Assembly (NCBI GenBank): GCA_015222985.1
Contig: JADFWI010000535.1
Location: 1-23,776 of the forward strand
Reading direction: 5' to 3'
Length of the DNA: 23,776 nt
From: Pseudomonadota bacterium
GTDB lineage: Bacteria > Desulfobacterota > Desulfobacteria > Desulfobacterales > C00003060
Shown: piece by piece, positions 1 through 8,226 of the stretch
How positions within the stretch are numbered: position 1 is the first letter of the stretch
How the letters are laid out: every line of letters begins with the position of its first letter
Made by a program: the position numbers and the translations under genes
The notes under the pieces: model-generated
What the model saw: the letters and a program-made list of their open reading frames with translations, nothing else
Told to the model about the DNA's origin: nothing
Database searches by the model: none

Positions 1-1362
1 GAGATCATGCACCGCACCCACATGGGTACTGATCAGGACTATAAGAACCTTATCCTTCAGGGAACCCGCCTCGCCATAGCCGATGGGTGGGGGGCCTCTA
101 TGATCTCCACGGAGTTGCAGGACATCATGTTCGGGACCCCGGTGCCGATCAGAGCTATAGTCAATCTTGGCGCTCTTGACGAGGAAAAGGTAAATATTGT
201 GGTACACGGTCACGAACCGATCCTTTCAGAAGCCATGGCCATGGTGTGCCAGGAGCCCGAAATGCTAACAGCAGCAAAAGAGGTAGGGGCTCCCGGAATA
301 AACCTGGTCGGTGTCTGTTGTACGGGAAACGAGATCCTGATGAGGCACGGCATTCCGGTTGCCGGCAGCTTTATCCAGCAGGAGATCGTCCTGGCCACCG
401 GCGCGGTTGAGGCCATGGTGGTTGACATCCAGTGCATCATGCAATCTATTGTTACCGTGGGCCAGTGTTTTCACACGGAGATCATCACGACTTCTCCCCG
501 CGCAAAGATCCCAGGGGCAACGCACATCGAGTTTGATCACCACCACGCCCTGGAAACAGCAAGGAAGATCGTGAGGCGCGCAATAGAGAAATATCCCGAG
601 AGAAAAGGGGTAAATATTCCGAAGCACAAGATGGACGTAGTAGCAGGATTCAGCCACGAAACCATTAATTACACGCTGGGCGGGACCTTCAGGGCGTCTT
701 ATCGGCCCCTGAACGACAACATTATTAATGGCCGCATCCGGGGGGTCGGGGCTGTTGTTGGGTGCGATAGCGTCCATGTTCTTTCCGGTCACGTGCACAC
801 GACAGTGGCCAAAGAGCTGATAGCCAACAACGTCCTTGTCCTGGTCACAGGGTGCGCAGCCACCGCCTGCGGCCGGGAGGGTCTATTGCGACCTGAGGCG
901 GCCGAGCTGGCAGGCCCTGGCCTAAGAGAGGTCTGCGAGACCGTGGGCATGCCGCCTGTGTTGCACATGGGCTCGTGTGTGGATAACAGCCGTATTCTCA
1001 TAGCTGCTTCTGAAATTGTGCGTGAAGGCGGTCTTGGCGATGACCTCAGCCAGGTTCCTGCTGCGGGCTGTGCCCCGGAATGGATGAGTGAAAAGGCAAT
1101 ATCGATTGGCCATTATTTTGTGGCAAGCGGCGTCTATGTCGTATTTGGGAGGACCTTTCCGACCACAGGAAGCAAGGTTTTGACTGATTATCTATTCAGG
1201 GAATTACAAGAACTGTACGGCGGCATGTGGGCCGTTGAAGAGGATCCCGTTGAGATGGCACAGATGATGATCAGGCATATTGACAAGGCGCGCGAGGCCC
1301 TGGGGATTCAGGAAAAGAAAGAAAGAGTCCTCTTTGACATGGCCATGAGGCGCGAATTGTAG
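1..1362 (+). CDS. acsA: CO dehydrogenase catalytic subunit (CooS/AcsA), 5' truncated
   Basis: Nickel-iron-sulfur CO dehydrogenase interconverting CO2 and CO; in this context it supplies CO to acetyl-CoA synthase in the cytoplasm. The reading frame is open from base 1, so the gene starts upstream; 453 residues are visible, against roughly 630 in the family, so the N-terminal part with the B- and D-cluster cysteines is missing. Counting from the first visible codon, C-cluster ligands are recognisable: His71 in HGHEPILSE, Cys106/107 in GVCCTGNE, Cys145 in DIQCIMQS, Cys255 in VVGCDSV, Cys285 in VTGCAATACG and Cys326 in HMGSCVDNSR. Lys365 in EWMSEKAISIG matches the catalytic lysine region. The stop codon TAG overlaps the AGGAG ribosome site of the next gene, 9 bases on, so the two are probably one operon. 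The assignment is very secure; the symbol cooS would be equally valid. Confidence 0.97.
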   Translation, partial: EIMHRTHMGTDQDYKNLILQGTRLAIADGWGASMISTELQDIMFGTPVPIRAIVNLGALDEEKVNIVVHGHEPILSEAMAMVCQEPEMLTAAKEVGAPGINLVGVCCTGNEILMRHGIPVAGSFIQQEIVLATGAVEAMVVDIQCIMQSIVTVGQCFHTEIITTSPRAKIPGATHIEFDHHHALETARKIVRRAIEKYPERKGVNIPKHKMDVVAGFSHETINYTLGGTFRASYRPLNDNIINGRIRGVGAVVGCDSVHVLSGHVHTTVAKELIANNVLVLVTGCAATACGREGLLRPEAAELAGPGLREVCETVGMPPVLHMGSCVDNSRILIAASEIVREGGLGDDLSQVPAAGCAPEWMSEKAISIGHYFVASGVYVVFGRTFPTTGSKVLTDYLFRELQELYGGMWAVEEDPVEMAQMMIRHIDKAREALGIQEKKERVLFDMAMRREL

Positions 1363-1371
1363 GAGTTATCA

Positions 1372-3447
1372 GTGTATGACAATAATCCTGTAAACGCGAT
1401 GGAGCACCCCCCCTGCAGGGTAGCCTGTCCTATTTTGACAGACGTGCGGGAATACGTGCAGCTCATCGCTGAAAGAACATTTAAAGAAGCATACGCTTCT
1501 ATCAGAAAGCTCAATCCATTGCCTCGCGTATGTGGCCGCATCTGCACGCATCCCTGCGAGACGGCCTGTAAACGAGGACAGGTGGATGAACCAATTGCCA
1601 TTGCCGCGCTAAAACGCTTTGCCTCTGATGGCCCCTGGAAGGGCCGATACGAAGCAGATGTGCCTGACAAATCAACCGGGCACAAGGTTGCGGTGGTCGG
1701 CTCCGGGCCCGCAGGGCTTGCGGCCGCCCATGATCTGGCTATTCTTGGCCACCGTATCACTATCTTTGAAGCCTTGCCGGTTTTGGGCGGCATGTTGAGA
1801 ATGGGCGTTCCTGCATATCGTTTGCCCAAAGATGTGGTGGACGAAGAGATCCAGGCCATTTTGGACCTTGGTGTTGAAGTCAAGACAGGGGTTCGTATCG
1901 GCGAAGAAATCAATTTCACCGACCTGTCCGAGCAGGGATACAAAGCGGTGTTTGTGGCGATCGGCGCCCACAAAGACCAGAAGCTTGGAATTGCCGGGGA
2001 GAATGAATTTGAGGGAGTGGTCTCTGCCGTCTCTTTCCTGCGGGCTGTCAACCAGGGGCAAAATCCCAAAACAGGGAAGAAGGTGGCTGTGATCGGTGGG
2101 GGTAACACTGCAGTTGATTCGGCCCGTTGCCTGCTGCGCATGGGCGCTGAAACCGTTCATATTGTCTATCGAAGATCCGGAGACGAGATGCCGGCCGCCA
2201 AGGAAGAAATCGAGGAGGCTGTCCATGAAGGAGTTCAGATTGCTTATCTGACTTCCCCCCTTGAAATCCTGGGACAAAACGGCAAGGTTTCGGCCTTGAA
2301 ATTGATGAAGAACGAGTTGGGTGAACCTGATGCCAGTGGGCGCAGAAGTCCAAAGCCTGTGCCGGGATCTGAATTTACCCTTGATGTGGACATGGTAATT
2401 GCGGCAATCGGGCAGGCACCTGACTCTTCTTTTGTAGCTGACAAACTTGAGCTTACTGAAAGAAAAAAACGCATAATTGTGAAAGGTCCCTATACACTGG
2501 TAACTACCCAGCCCGGGGTCTTTGCCGGAGGCGATGCAGTTACCGGGCCGGCCACCGTTGTTGAGGCGATTTCTGCAGGCAAACGTGCTGCAATTTCCAT
2601 AGATCTCTATTTGAGAGGAGAACCCCTGCCTACTATTGAACCGGCAGAGGAGGTCAAAAGGGAAAAGCTTTCTCCGGCTCTCGTTGAGAAGACCAGGAAC
2701 TTTGCGAGATGCGGCAAAATCAGTCTTCCAGCAGAGGATAGGCTCAAAGGTTTTGATGAGGTAGACGCCGTCCTTTCCGAAGACCTTGCGACCAAGGAAG
2801 CCCTCAGGTGCCTCCATTGTTTTCTCGGGGCAAGGATCGACAAAGAGAAATGCATCTCCTGTCTGACCTGTGTGAGGGTTTGCCCGCTCGGCATACCGAC
2901 TACCAACAAGATGGGAGAGATTACCATCGATCCCTTTGCTTGCCAGGCTTGCGGGATGTGCGTCCTTGAATGCCCGGTTTGGGCTATTGACATCAGTCTC
3001 AATTTCCGCAGCAAGATTGCCCTGGAGATAGAACAGGTGATCAGCAGGTCACAGCAGGCGGAGCCCATGATTGTGGGTTTTTTCGACCTGCATGGAAACT
3101 TCCGTTCCACTGATGTGAAAAGCCTGAGACAAGACTATCCCAATATCCTGCCTGTGATGGTTTTCGGGCTCAGAAGAATTGACACGTGTGATATCTTGAA
3201 GGCCTTTGAATCCGGGGCTGATGGCGTGGTTCTTGCCGGGTGCCCGCCTGATACGGACCCCTTTCCAGAGACAGCAGACAGGGTAAAACGACGAATAGCC
3301 CATGCCAGGACCCTGCTGGATGCCTTGGGCATTGACGGAGCCCGTCTTGAGGTTTGCGATATGCCCGAGAAGGGAATAGTTGATAAAGAATTGATTGACG
3401 GGCTGATCCAGAGAATCAAGGAGCCTGTACAAGCAAGCTCAGAGTAA
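1372..3447 (+). CDS. FAD-dependent GltD-like oxidoreductase fused to 2[4Fe-4S] ferredoxin and MvhD-like domain
   Basis: A 691-residue fusion with four parts in order. An N-terminal GltD/DPYD-type Fe-S region has Cys54, 58, 62 and 66. A two-dinucleotide flavoprotein follows: FAD fingerprint VVGSGPAGLAAAHDL near 108-122, NAD(P) fingerprint IGGGNTAVDSAR at 241-252, closing FAGGDAV at 384-390. Next is a ferredoxin with Cys494, 497, 500, 504 and Cys524, 527, 530, 534. Last is an MvhD/FlpD-like domain at about 566-684 with Cys606, 624 and 662. The start is GTG 1372, 6 bases after AGGAG at 1361-1365. In this family such domains pass electrons between NAD(P)H, flavin, ferredoxin and Hdr-type partners. 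Because metV and metF follow directly, I infer it delivers electrons to, or accepts them from, methylene-tetrahydrofolate reductase. It resembles HdrA-MvhD in layout, but the flavin domain is GltD-like rather than a typical HdrA. Domain calls are secure; the exact reaction is inference. Confidence 0.88.
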   Translation: MYDNNPVNAMEHPPCRVACPILTDVREYVQLIAERTFKEAYASIRKLNPLPRVCGRICTHPCETACKRGQVDEPIAIAALKRFASDGPWKGRYEADVPDKSTGHKVAVVGSGPAGLAAAHDLAILGHRITIFEALPVLGGMLRMGVPAYRLPKDVVDEEIQAILDLGVEVKTGVRIGEEINFTDLSEQGYKAVFVAIGAHKDQKLGIAGENEFEGVVSAVSFLRAVNQGQNPKTGKKVAVIGGGNTAVDSARCLLRMGAETVHIVYRRSGDEMPAAKEEIEEAVHEGVQIAYLTSPLEILGQNGKVSALKLMKNELGEPDASGRRSPKPVPGSEFTLDVDMVIAAIGQAPDSSFVADKLELTERKKRIIVKGPYTLVTTQPGVFAGGDAVTGPATVVEAISAGKRAAISIDLYLRGEPLPTIEPAEEVKREKLSPALVEKTRNFARCGKISLPAEDRLKGFDEVDAVLSEDLATKEALRCLHCFLGARIDKEKCISCLTCVRVCPLGIPTTNKMGEITIDPFACQACGMCVLECPVWAIDISLNFRSKIALEIEQVISRSQQAEPMIVGFFDLHGNFRSTDVKSLRQDYPNILPVMVFGLRRIDTCDILKAFESGADGVVLAGCPPDTDPFPETADRVKRRIAHARTLLDALGIDGARLEVCDMPEKGIVDKELIDGLIQRIKEPVQASSE

Positions 3448-3460
3448 AGGAAGAGAGTGT

Positions 3461-4129
3461 ATGATCACGCTAGAGCAGAAAAATTTTGAAGAAATTGAGA
3501 AGATGACCAAGGGGTACAACCGCCTCTTGGTGCTGGGATGTGAAACTTGCGCTGCCATGTCTTTTGCGGGCGGACAGAGGCAGGTCGCAGAGCTCGCGTC
3601 TGCCATTCGCGTGGCAAGAAAAACATCAGGCGAGCAAGGTGAGGTTTTGGAAGAGGCCATTGCCAGGCAGTGTGAGCCTGAATTTGTTGATCTTATCAAA
3701 GATGATGTCGCCGGCTGCGACGCCGTGCTTTCTTTAGCGTGTGGGGCTGGCGTCCAACTCCTTGCCGAACGTTTCCCGGACAAGGTAATCTTGCCGGGTT
3801 GTAATACCTTGTTTTTAGGCGTTACTGAGGAGCTGGGGGTCTGGTCGGAACGTTGTGCCGGCTGCGGGAACTGTATATTAGACAAAACGGCCGGCCTGTG
3901 TCCAATTGCCAGGTGCGCCAAGCAACTTCTCAACGGCCCATGCGGCGGGTCTATGAATGGAAAATGCGAAATCAGCAAAGACGTGGATTGTGTGTGGCAA
4001 TTGATCATTGATCGTCTAGATAGGCTTAATCGGCTGGAAATGCTGGAAGAGATCTTTCCTGTTAAAGACTGGTCACCGGCCGGACACGGCGGCCCCAGAA
4101 AGATGATTAGAGAGGATCTTAAGTTATGA
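3461..4129 (+). CDS. metV: MetV-like methylene-tetrahydrofolate reductase Fe-S/zinc subunit (copy 1)
   Basis: A 222-residue cysteine-rich protein of the MetV family, the small partner of MetF in acetogen-type methylene-tetrahydrofolate reductase. Cysteines are at 27, 30, 71, 86, 94, 114, 132, 135, 138, 147, 152, 161, 169 and 177. The block CAGCGNC (132-138) followed by CPIARC and LLNGPCGG is the MetV hallmark for cofactor binding. MetV is known as the electron-entry subunit carrying Fe-S clusters and zinc. The start ATG 3461 follows a purine-rich AAAGGAAGAGAG. Its stop overlaps the metF start by 4 bases (ATGA), indicating translational coupling. It is clearly paralogous to the protein at 7559-8215, sharing VWxENC/VWSERC, CAKxLLNGxCGG and REDL blocks, but it has extra cysteines at 86 and 114. 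It sits directly behind the flavin/MvhD fusion, so it may be the copy wired to that protein. Confidence 0.9.
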   Translation: MITLEQKNFEEIEKMTKGYNRLLVLGCETCAAMSFAGGQRQVAELASAIRVARKTSGEQGEVLEEAIARQCEPEFVDLIKDDVAGCDAVLSLACGAGVQLLAERFPDKVILPGCNTLFLGVTEELGVWSERCAGCGNCILDKTAGLCPIARCAKQLLNGPCGGSMNGKCEISKDVDCVWQLIIDRLDRLNRLEMLEEIFPVKDWSPAGHGGPRKMIREDLKL

Positions 4130-5043
4130 AGTCAGGGAGTAATTTGGAAAGACTATTGGAAAGCGGCCAGTTTGCCGTCACTGCGGAGGCCGGGCCTCCC
4201 AAAGGGAGTTCACCCAAGGTTGTTCAGAGGAAAGGGGAACTTCTTAAGCTTTGCTGCGACGCCTTGAATGTGACTGACAATCAGACAGCTATTGTCCGAA
4301 TGTCAAGCTTGAGCGGCTGCGTTCTATTGAAGGAAATGGGTATGGAGCCTGTCTTGCAGATGGTCGTGAGAGACCGCAATCGTCTCGCCCTGCAGAGTGA
4401 TATCCTCGGGGCGGCTGCATTAGGGATTCGGAATGTGCTCTGCCTTTCCGGCGATCATCAGAAGTTTGGCAATCACCCGACGGCCAAGGGGGTATACGAC
4501 ATCGATTCGATTCAGTTCATTCAGATGGTCAAGACCATGCGGGATGAGCACAAGTTCCTTAATGGGGAAGAGATCTCAGGAGATGTGCCGTTTTTCATCG
4601 GAGCGGCAGCCAATCCCTTTGCTGATCCATTTGAATTTCGAGTTACCCGTTTGGCCAAGAAGGCAAACGCAGGTGCGGACTTCATTCAGACTCAGGGCAT
4701 CTTTGACATGCCCAAATTTATTGAATGGATGAAGATGGTCAGAGACAGAGGCCTGGATGAAAAAACGCATATCCTTGCCGGGCTCATCCCCATCAAGTCC
4801 GTTGGTATGGCTCGATACATGCGAAACAACGTGTCTGGTTTGAGTGTGCCAAAGGAGATCGTTGACCGGATGGCTGATGCCAAGGAGCCCAAGGAAGAAG
4901 GCGTGAAGATTTGCCTTGAGACCATCGAGCAACTCAAGGAGGTTGACGGGATACACGGCATTCATATCATGGCGGTGGCCTGGGAGGATATCGTATCCCG
5001 CATTGTGGAAGAGGCCGGCTTGATGCCCAGGCCGGTGGTGTAG
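4126..5043 (+). CDS. metF: Methylene-tetrahydrofolate reductase MetF (copy 1)
   Basis: A 305-residue flavoprotein with a TIM-barrel MTHFR fold that interconverts methylene- and methyl-tetrahydrofolate, the last step of the folate-bound methyl branch. Visible signatures are the catalytic-Glu region VTAEAGPPKG (Glu21), NVTDNQ at 48-53, the nucleotide segment RDRNRLALQSDILG at 82-95, LSGDH at 107-111 (TGD in most family members) and FIQTQGIFD at 187-194, with the conserved glutamines. The ATG overlaps the metV stop, so no separate ribosome site is needed. The product lacks the long C-terminal regulatory domain of eukaryotic MTHFRs, as expected for bacterial MetF. The second copy at 8227-9102 is shorter and has a canonical LTGDH. 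Two MetF paralogues in one cluster is unusual; this one is probably tied to the upstream flavin/MvhD electron carrier. Confidence 0.93.
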   Translation: MKSGSNLERLLESGQFAVTAEAGPPKGSSPKVVQRKGELLKLCCDALNVTDNQTAIVRMSSLSGCVLLKEMGMEPVLQMVVRDRNRLALQSDILGAAALGIRNVLCLSGDHQKFGNHPTAKGVYDIDSIQFIQMVKTMRDEHKFLNGEEISGDVPFFIGAAANPFADPFEFRVTRLAKKANAGADFIQTQGIFDMPKFIEWMKMVRDRGLDEKTHILAGLIPIKSVGMARYMRNNVSGLSVPKEIVDRMADAKEPKEEGVKICLETIEQLKEVDGIHGIHIMAVAWEDIVSRIVEEAGLMPRPVV

Positions 5044-5174
5044 TCATTCGTCAGTGACCACGGATTGATTATTGACGATTGACGATTGTTGATTGAAAAA
5101 CCAAATCGACAATCGACAATATACAATTGACTGATAACGATTCCCGAATAACAAAATACACAGGGGGGTGCGAC
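5044..5174 (+). repeat. Intergenic palindromic repeat built on GATTGAC words
   Basis: A 131-base spacer between metF and the response regulator gene. The left arm 5064-5087 and right arm 5104-5127 are reverse complements at 20 of 24 positions, with a 16-base A-rich loop. Each arm is made of the iterated word ATTGACG / CGACAAT, so several pairing registers are possible. There is no T-run after the hairpin, so it is not a classic intrinsic terminator. TTGACT at 5127-5132 resembles a -35 box and TAACAA at 5149-5154 is a poor -10; a promoter for the signalling block is possible but unproven. The spacer ends in a G-rich ribosome site. Confidence 0.6.
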
Positions 5175-5582
5175 ATGGGAGCAAGTGCCAAGATCCTGGT
5201 GGTGGACGATGACCCGGACATGCGTGAAGCCTTGCAGATGATGTTGGAGTCTGGCGGGTATACCGTGGTCACGGCTGAGGATGGTGAGAAGTGTCTTGCT
5301 AAGCTGAAGGAAGAGCATCCCGATTTGCTCATCCTTGACCTTCTCATGCCCAAGATGGACGGCTTTGAGGTGTGTAAAGCCTTGAAGGATCCTCGGTATG
5401 CCAAGCATGCCCGCATGCCGATCATCATTCTCAGCTCGATACAGGAGGGGGTCAGCCAGCGCCGTTACGAATTGGAGACCGGCGTGCTGCTCGATGTGGA
5501 TGATTACGTAGAAAAGCCAATCGAAAGCAGTGTGCTGTTGGAAAGGGTTGGAAAGATTTTCAAGAGAACTGGCAAGGAATAA
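5175..5582 (+). CDS. Single-domain response regulator (receiver only)
   Basis: A 135-residue CheY-like receiver with no output domain. The acidic pocket is Asp11, Asp12 and Asp13 in VVDDDPD, the phospho-acceptor is Asp55 in LLILDLLMPKMDG, the switch residue is Ser87 and the invariant lysine is Lys114 in DYVEKP. The distance from Ser87 to Lys114 is 27 residues, against 22 in CheY (Thr87-Lys109), so the beta4-alpha4-beta5 segment is enlarged. I chose ATG 5175 because AGGGGGGTG at 5162-5170 lies just upstream; a longer in-frame start at 5127 would have no ribosome site and would run into the palindromic spacer. It heads a block with another receiver and a histidine kinase and probably takes its phosphate from that kinase or a remote one. 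Its target is unknown; it cannot bind DNA by any visible domain. Confidence 0.9.
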   Translation: MGASAKILVVDDDPDMREALQMMLESGGYTVVTAEDGEKCLAKLKEEHPDLLILDLLMPKMDGFEVCKALKDPRYAKHARMPIIILSSIQEGVSQRRYELETGVLLDVDDYVEKPIESSVLLERVGKIFKRTGKE

Positions 5583-5662
5583 TCAGTTTGTCGGGTTTAT
5601 TGAGTTAATTTAGTCAGGACCCAACAAACACAATAAACACAACAAACACGATAGGTGTGGCC
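5583..5662 (+). repeat. Intergenic palindromic repeat built on AAACACAA words
   Basis: A short spacer between the two receiver genes. The left arm 5586-5606 and right arm 5627-5647 are reverse complements at 18 of 21 positions. The right arm is an iteration of AACAAACACAATAAACAC-type words. The 12-mer AACACAACAAAC (5636-5647) recurs at 10122-10133 just before acsB, linking two spacers of the window. The AGGTG ribosome site for the next gene is at 5653-5657. No T-run follows the arms, so a terminator is not indicated. Confidence 0.55.
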
Positions 5663-6046
5663 ATGAAAAAAGTGTTATTGGTAGACGATGACGTTGATTT
5701 TTGTGAAGCAACAAAGCTCCTTTTGGACAGCAAGGGCTATGACGTTGTTCTGGCCCATGACGGAAAGGCGGGGCTCGAGAAGGTGCGGGCCGAAAAACCC
5801 GACCTAGTCATCCTGGACGTGATGATGCCTGAAATGAACGGATACGATGTGTGTGTCGTGCTCAAAGCGGACGCGGATTTGAAAAAGATACCCGTCGTCC
5901 TCCTTACAGCCGTGGATCAGGCCTTTTTCAAAACAACTTACACCAGAGCGATGGGTCTCATGACCGAGGCTGACGATTATATTGCTAAGCCGGTTGAACC
6001 CGGAGAGTTGGTAAAGCGGGTGGAGGACTTGCTGAGCAAGAAATAG
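5663..6046 (+). CDS. Single-domain response regulator (receiver only)
   Basis: A 127-residue CheY-like receiver. The acidic pocket is Asp8, Asp9 and Asp10 in LLVDDDVD, the phospho-acceptor is Asp52 in LVILDVMMPEMNG, the switch residue is Thr82 and the invariant lysine is Lys109 in DYIAKP. Like its neighbour, it has 27 residues between the switch Thr and the lysine, five more than CheY, so the two receivers share a lengthened alpha4 region. ATG 5663 is preferred because AGGTG ends 5 bases before it; GTG 5657, two codons upstream, is a possible alternative. There is no DNA-binding or enzymatic output domain. The gene ends 7 bases before the kinase gene, so the two are almost certainly cotranscribed, and this receiver is a natural phosphotransfer partner of that kinase. 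Confidence 0.9.
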   Translation: MKKVLLVDDDVDFCEATKLLLDSKGYDVVLAHDGKAGLEKVRAEKPDLVILDVMMPEMNGYDVCVVLKADADLKKIPVVLLTAVDQAFFKTTYTRAMGLMTEADDYIAKPVEPGELVKRVEDLLSKK

Positions 6047-6053
6047 TTAGACG

Positions 6054-7541
6054 ATGTTGATCCAGCCGAGCATAAATATACTGGTGGTGGAGAATGACAT
6101 CACCATTTTGCAAAGATGCCGGGAGCTTCTCCTGGACGAAGGTCACAATGTGCGTACGGCAGAGTGTATTGAAGAGGCCCTGGACATCATCCAGAAACAC
6201 CCGGGAGACGTGGACATCATGCTTCTTTCACTCGAGTTGCCCGGCTGGGCTCACATGACCCTCATCGAGACTCTGCAAAAGGCCAGGCGTGAAATCCTTA
6301 TTATGACCATGTCGGCCAACTGCGGCGAGGAGGCCATAGAGGCGATGCATGCCGGGGCCTATGATTGCATCCGCAAAACCTTTACGGCCGATCGTTTCAG
6401 GATAAAGATAAATCGTGCCATAGAGGCCTTCAGACTCAGACGCCAGCTTGACTTATTGACACGGCAAAGGCAGGCTGAATTTACCAGGGTCCGCCAGGAT
6501 GCGAATCTCTATGCCATCCTACAAAGTTTTAGCGATGCCCTCGTGGTTACGGATTGGCAAACGAACATCGTTTTGTTCAATCCGGCAGCCGCCAGCCTGT
6601 TTGACTTGACCGAGGAAACAGCTCTAGCTCATCCGGTTTCGGTTTCTATTAAATCCGATGAGTTATTGTCATTCTTTATACGGGCAATTAAATCTGATAG
6701 TTCCTTGGCTATGTTGATGGCGGACGAAGAACCCGTTGTCAAAGTCGGAAATAAAAACCTTCGCGTATATGTGTTCTCTGTAAAGAATGAGGGAGGAACC
6801 GTTATTGGTGCAGTGGCCTTGTTTCACGATGTTACCAAGGTTAGCGCAATGGATAAGCTCAGGGACGATTTTCTCTCCATGGTTTCCCACGAGCTTAAGG
6901 CCCCGTTGAGCTCGCTGCTGATGCAGATTTCTGTGATTCTGGATGGACTGGCCGGAGATCTCAGTCCCAAACAGACGGATTTGCTCGGCAAGGCAAAGGA
7001 AAAGACCAAAGGGATGATTACACTGGTCAATGACATCCTGGATTACCGGCGCATTCAGGAGGGCAAATCGATCCAGAAGATCGAGAGTCTGGATCTGGCA
7101 AAAATCTTGCAGCGGACCGTTGAGCTTATGCGCCTCTCGGCAGAAGAGAAAGGTATTAAAATGACATGCGAAATCGCAGAAGGACTGCCATCCTTCAATG
7201 GCGATAGAGGGGGCCTGGAAGTAATTTTTGTTAACCTTATCAGCAATGCCATTAAGTATACCCAACAGGGAGGGCACGTGAATGTGAGCCTGAACAAAGC
7301 GGGAAAAGACATACGGTTCAAGGTGGTGGATACCGGCATAGGGATTCCACCAGAGGACATTGACCGGGTTTTTGAGAAGTTCTATCGCATTAAAACTGAC
7401 GAAACCAGGAGCATATCAGGCTCCGGGCTTGGACTATCGATAGTCAAGGGAATTGTAGAAGCCCACAACAGTACGATCTTTATGGAAAGCCCGCCGGGCC
7501 AAGGGACAACCTTTATCGTTTCCCTGCCTGTTGAGGAATAG
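6054..7541 (+). CDS. Hybrid sensor histidine kinase: degenerate receiver, PAS, HisKA, HATPase
   Basis: A 495-residue soluble kinase with no clear membrane segment. An N-terminal receiver-like domain (about 8-125) keeps acidic residues Glu13 and Asp15 and Lys108, but has Ser59 where the phospho-acceptor Asp should be (DIMLLSLELP), so it probably cannot be phosphorylated. A helical linker (about 125-150) leads to a PAS domain (about 152-262, with VVTDWQTNIVLFNPAA). The HisKA domain has the phospho-His279 in MVSHELKAPLSS. The ATPase domain shows the N box with Asn398 (NLISNAIKY), the G1 box DTGIGIPPED starting at Asp426, and GSGLGLSIVKG at 456-466. It is likely a cytosolic sensor, through PAS or the altered receiver, of redox or a pathway metabolite, phosphorylating one or both upstream receivers. 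The location between two metVF pairs suggests control of C1 metabolism, which is inference. Confidence 0.93.
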   Translation: MLIQPSINILVVENDITILQRCRELLLDEGHNVRTAECIEEALDIIQKHPGDVDIMLLSLELPGWAHMTLIETLQKARREILIMTMSANCGEEAIEAMHAGAYDCIRKTFTADRFRIKINRAIEAFRLRRQLDLLTRQRQAEFTRVRQDANLYAILQSFSDALVVTDWQTNIVLFNPAAASLFDLTEETALAHPVSVSIKSDELLSFFIRAIKSDSSLAMLMADEEPVVKVGNKNLRVYVFSVKNEGGTVIGAVALFHDVTKVSAMDKLRDDFLSMVSHELKAPLSSLLMQISVILDGLAGDLSPKQTDLLGKAKEKTKGMITLVNDILDYRRIQEGKSIQKIESLDLAKILQRTVELMRLSAEEKGIKMTCEIAEGLPSFNGDRGGLEVIFVNLISNAIKYTQQGGHVNVSLNKAGKDIRFKVVDTGIGIPPEDIDRVFEKFYRIKTDETRSISGSGLGLSIVKGIVEAHNSTIFMESPPGQGTTFIVSLPVEE

Positions 7542-7558
7542 CGCCTTGGAGGTGTGAC

Positions 7559-8215
7559 ATGATCATTGCCGAACAGAAAACATTAGCCGAAATACAGGAG
7601 ATGGTTGCCCCATACCGCAAGATCCTGCTAGTTGGATGCGGAACATGCATGACATTTTGCTCTGCAGGGGGGCCTGAGGAGGTCAATAAACTAGCAGATG
7701 CGCTAGTTGCAGAAAACAAGGATATGGTTGTAGACAAGACTACGACTCCTCGGCAATGCGCCGAGAAGTTCATCGACCGCCTGAAAGACAAGGTTGGTGA
7801 CCATGAAGCTATCCTGTCCATGGCCTGTGGCAACGGCGTTCAGGCTGTGGCCAGTCGGTTTCCTGACAAGCCTGTTTTGCCTGCCCTAAACACGCAATTC
7901 ATAGGGGTCGAACAGGAAAAAGGCGTATGGACTGAAAACTGTTTAGCCTGCGGTGACTGTATCCTTTGGAGGACAGGTGGTGTGTGTCCTGTGACACGCT
8001 GTGCCAAAAGCCTTTTGAATGGAGCGTGTGGGGGTGCCTCAGAGGGATCCTGTGAGGTTTCCAAAGACCGCCCTTGTGCGTGGCAGGAGATTTACCATGC
8101 GCTTAAGCGTTTGAACATGCTACATTATTTGAAGGGAAAACCCCAGGTTAAGGACTGGCCCATTCACCCGGGCAGGGTGGTGAGAGAAGATTTGCGGGAG
8201 ATCAAAGCTACATAG
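7559..8215 (+). CDS. metV: MetV-like methylene-tetrahydrofolate reductase Fe-S/zinc subunit (copy 2)
   Basis: A 218-residue MetV paralogue of the protein at 3461-4129. Cysteines are at 27, 30, 34, 67, 90, 128, 131, 134, 143, 148, 157, 165 and 173; the core CLACGDC (128-134), CPVTRC and LLNGACGG blocks are kept. It has a Cys34 that copy 1 lacks and lacks copy 1's Cys86 and Cys114 (PGCN becomes PALN), so the cofactor sets may differ slightly. The start ATG 7559 follows a strong GGAGGTG at 7548-7554. It leads a tightly packed series metV-metF-acsD with gaps of about 11 bases, placing this copy as the reductase most directly tied to acetyl-CoA synthesis. Its role as the electron-entry partner of MetF is known for the family. 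Confidence 0.9.
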   Translation: MIIAEQKTLAEIQEMVAPYRKILLVGCGTCMTFCSAGGPEEVNKLADALVAENKDMVVDKTTTPRQCAEKFIDRLKDKVGDHEAILSMACGNGVQAVASRFPDKPVLPALNTQFIGVEQEKGVWTENCLACGDCILWRTGGVCPVTRCAKSLLNGACGGASEGSCEVSKDRPCAWQEIYHALKRLNMLHYLKGKPQVKDWPIHPGRVVREDLREIKAT

Positions 8216-8226
8216 GGGGAGCTACC

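Noticed and set aside
265..798. Long antisense open frames opposite acsA and other genes
   Set aside because: They mirror well-conserved plus-strand genes, lack ribosome sites and show no protein motifs; they are frame shadows.
5044..5174. CRISPR-like array in iterated spacers
   Set aside because: The iterated words are 7-10 bases with no unique spacers between them and form one palindrome, not direct repeats with spacers.
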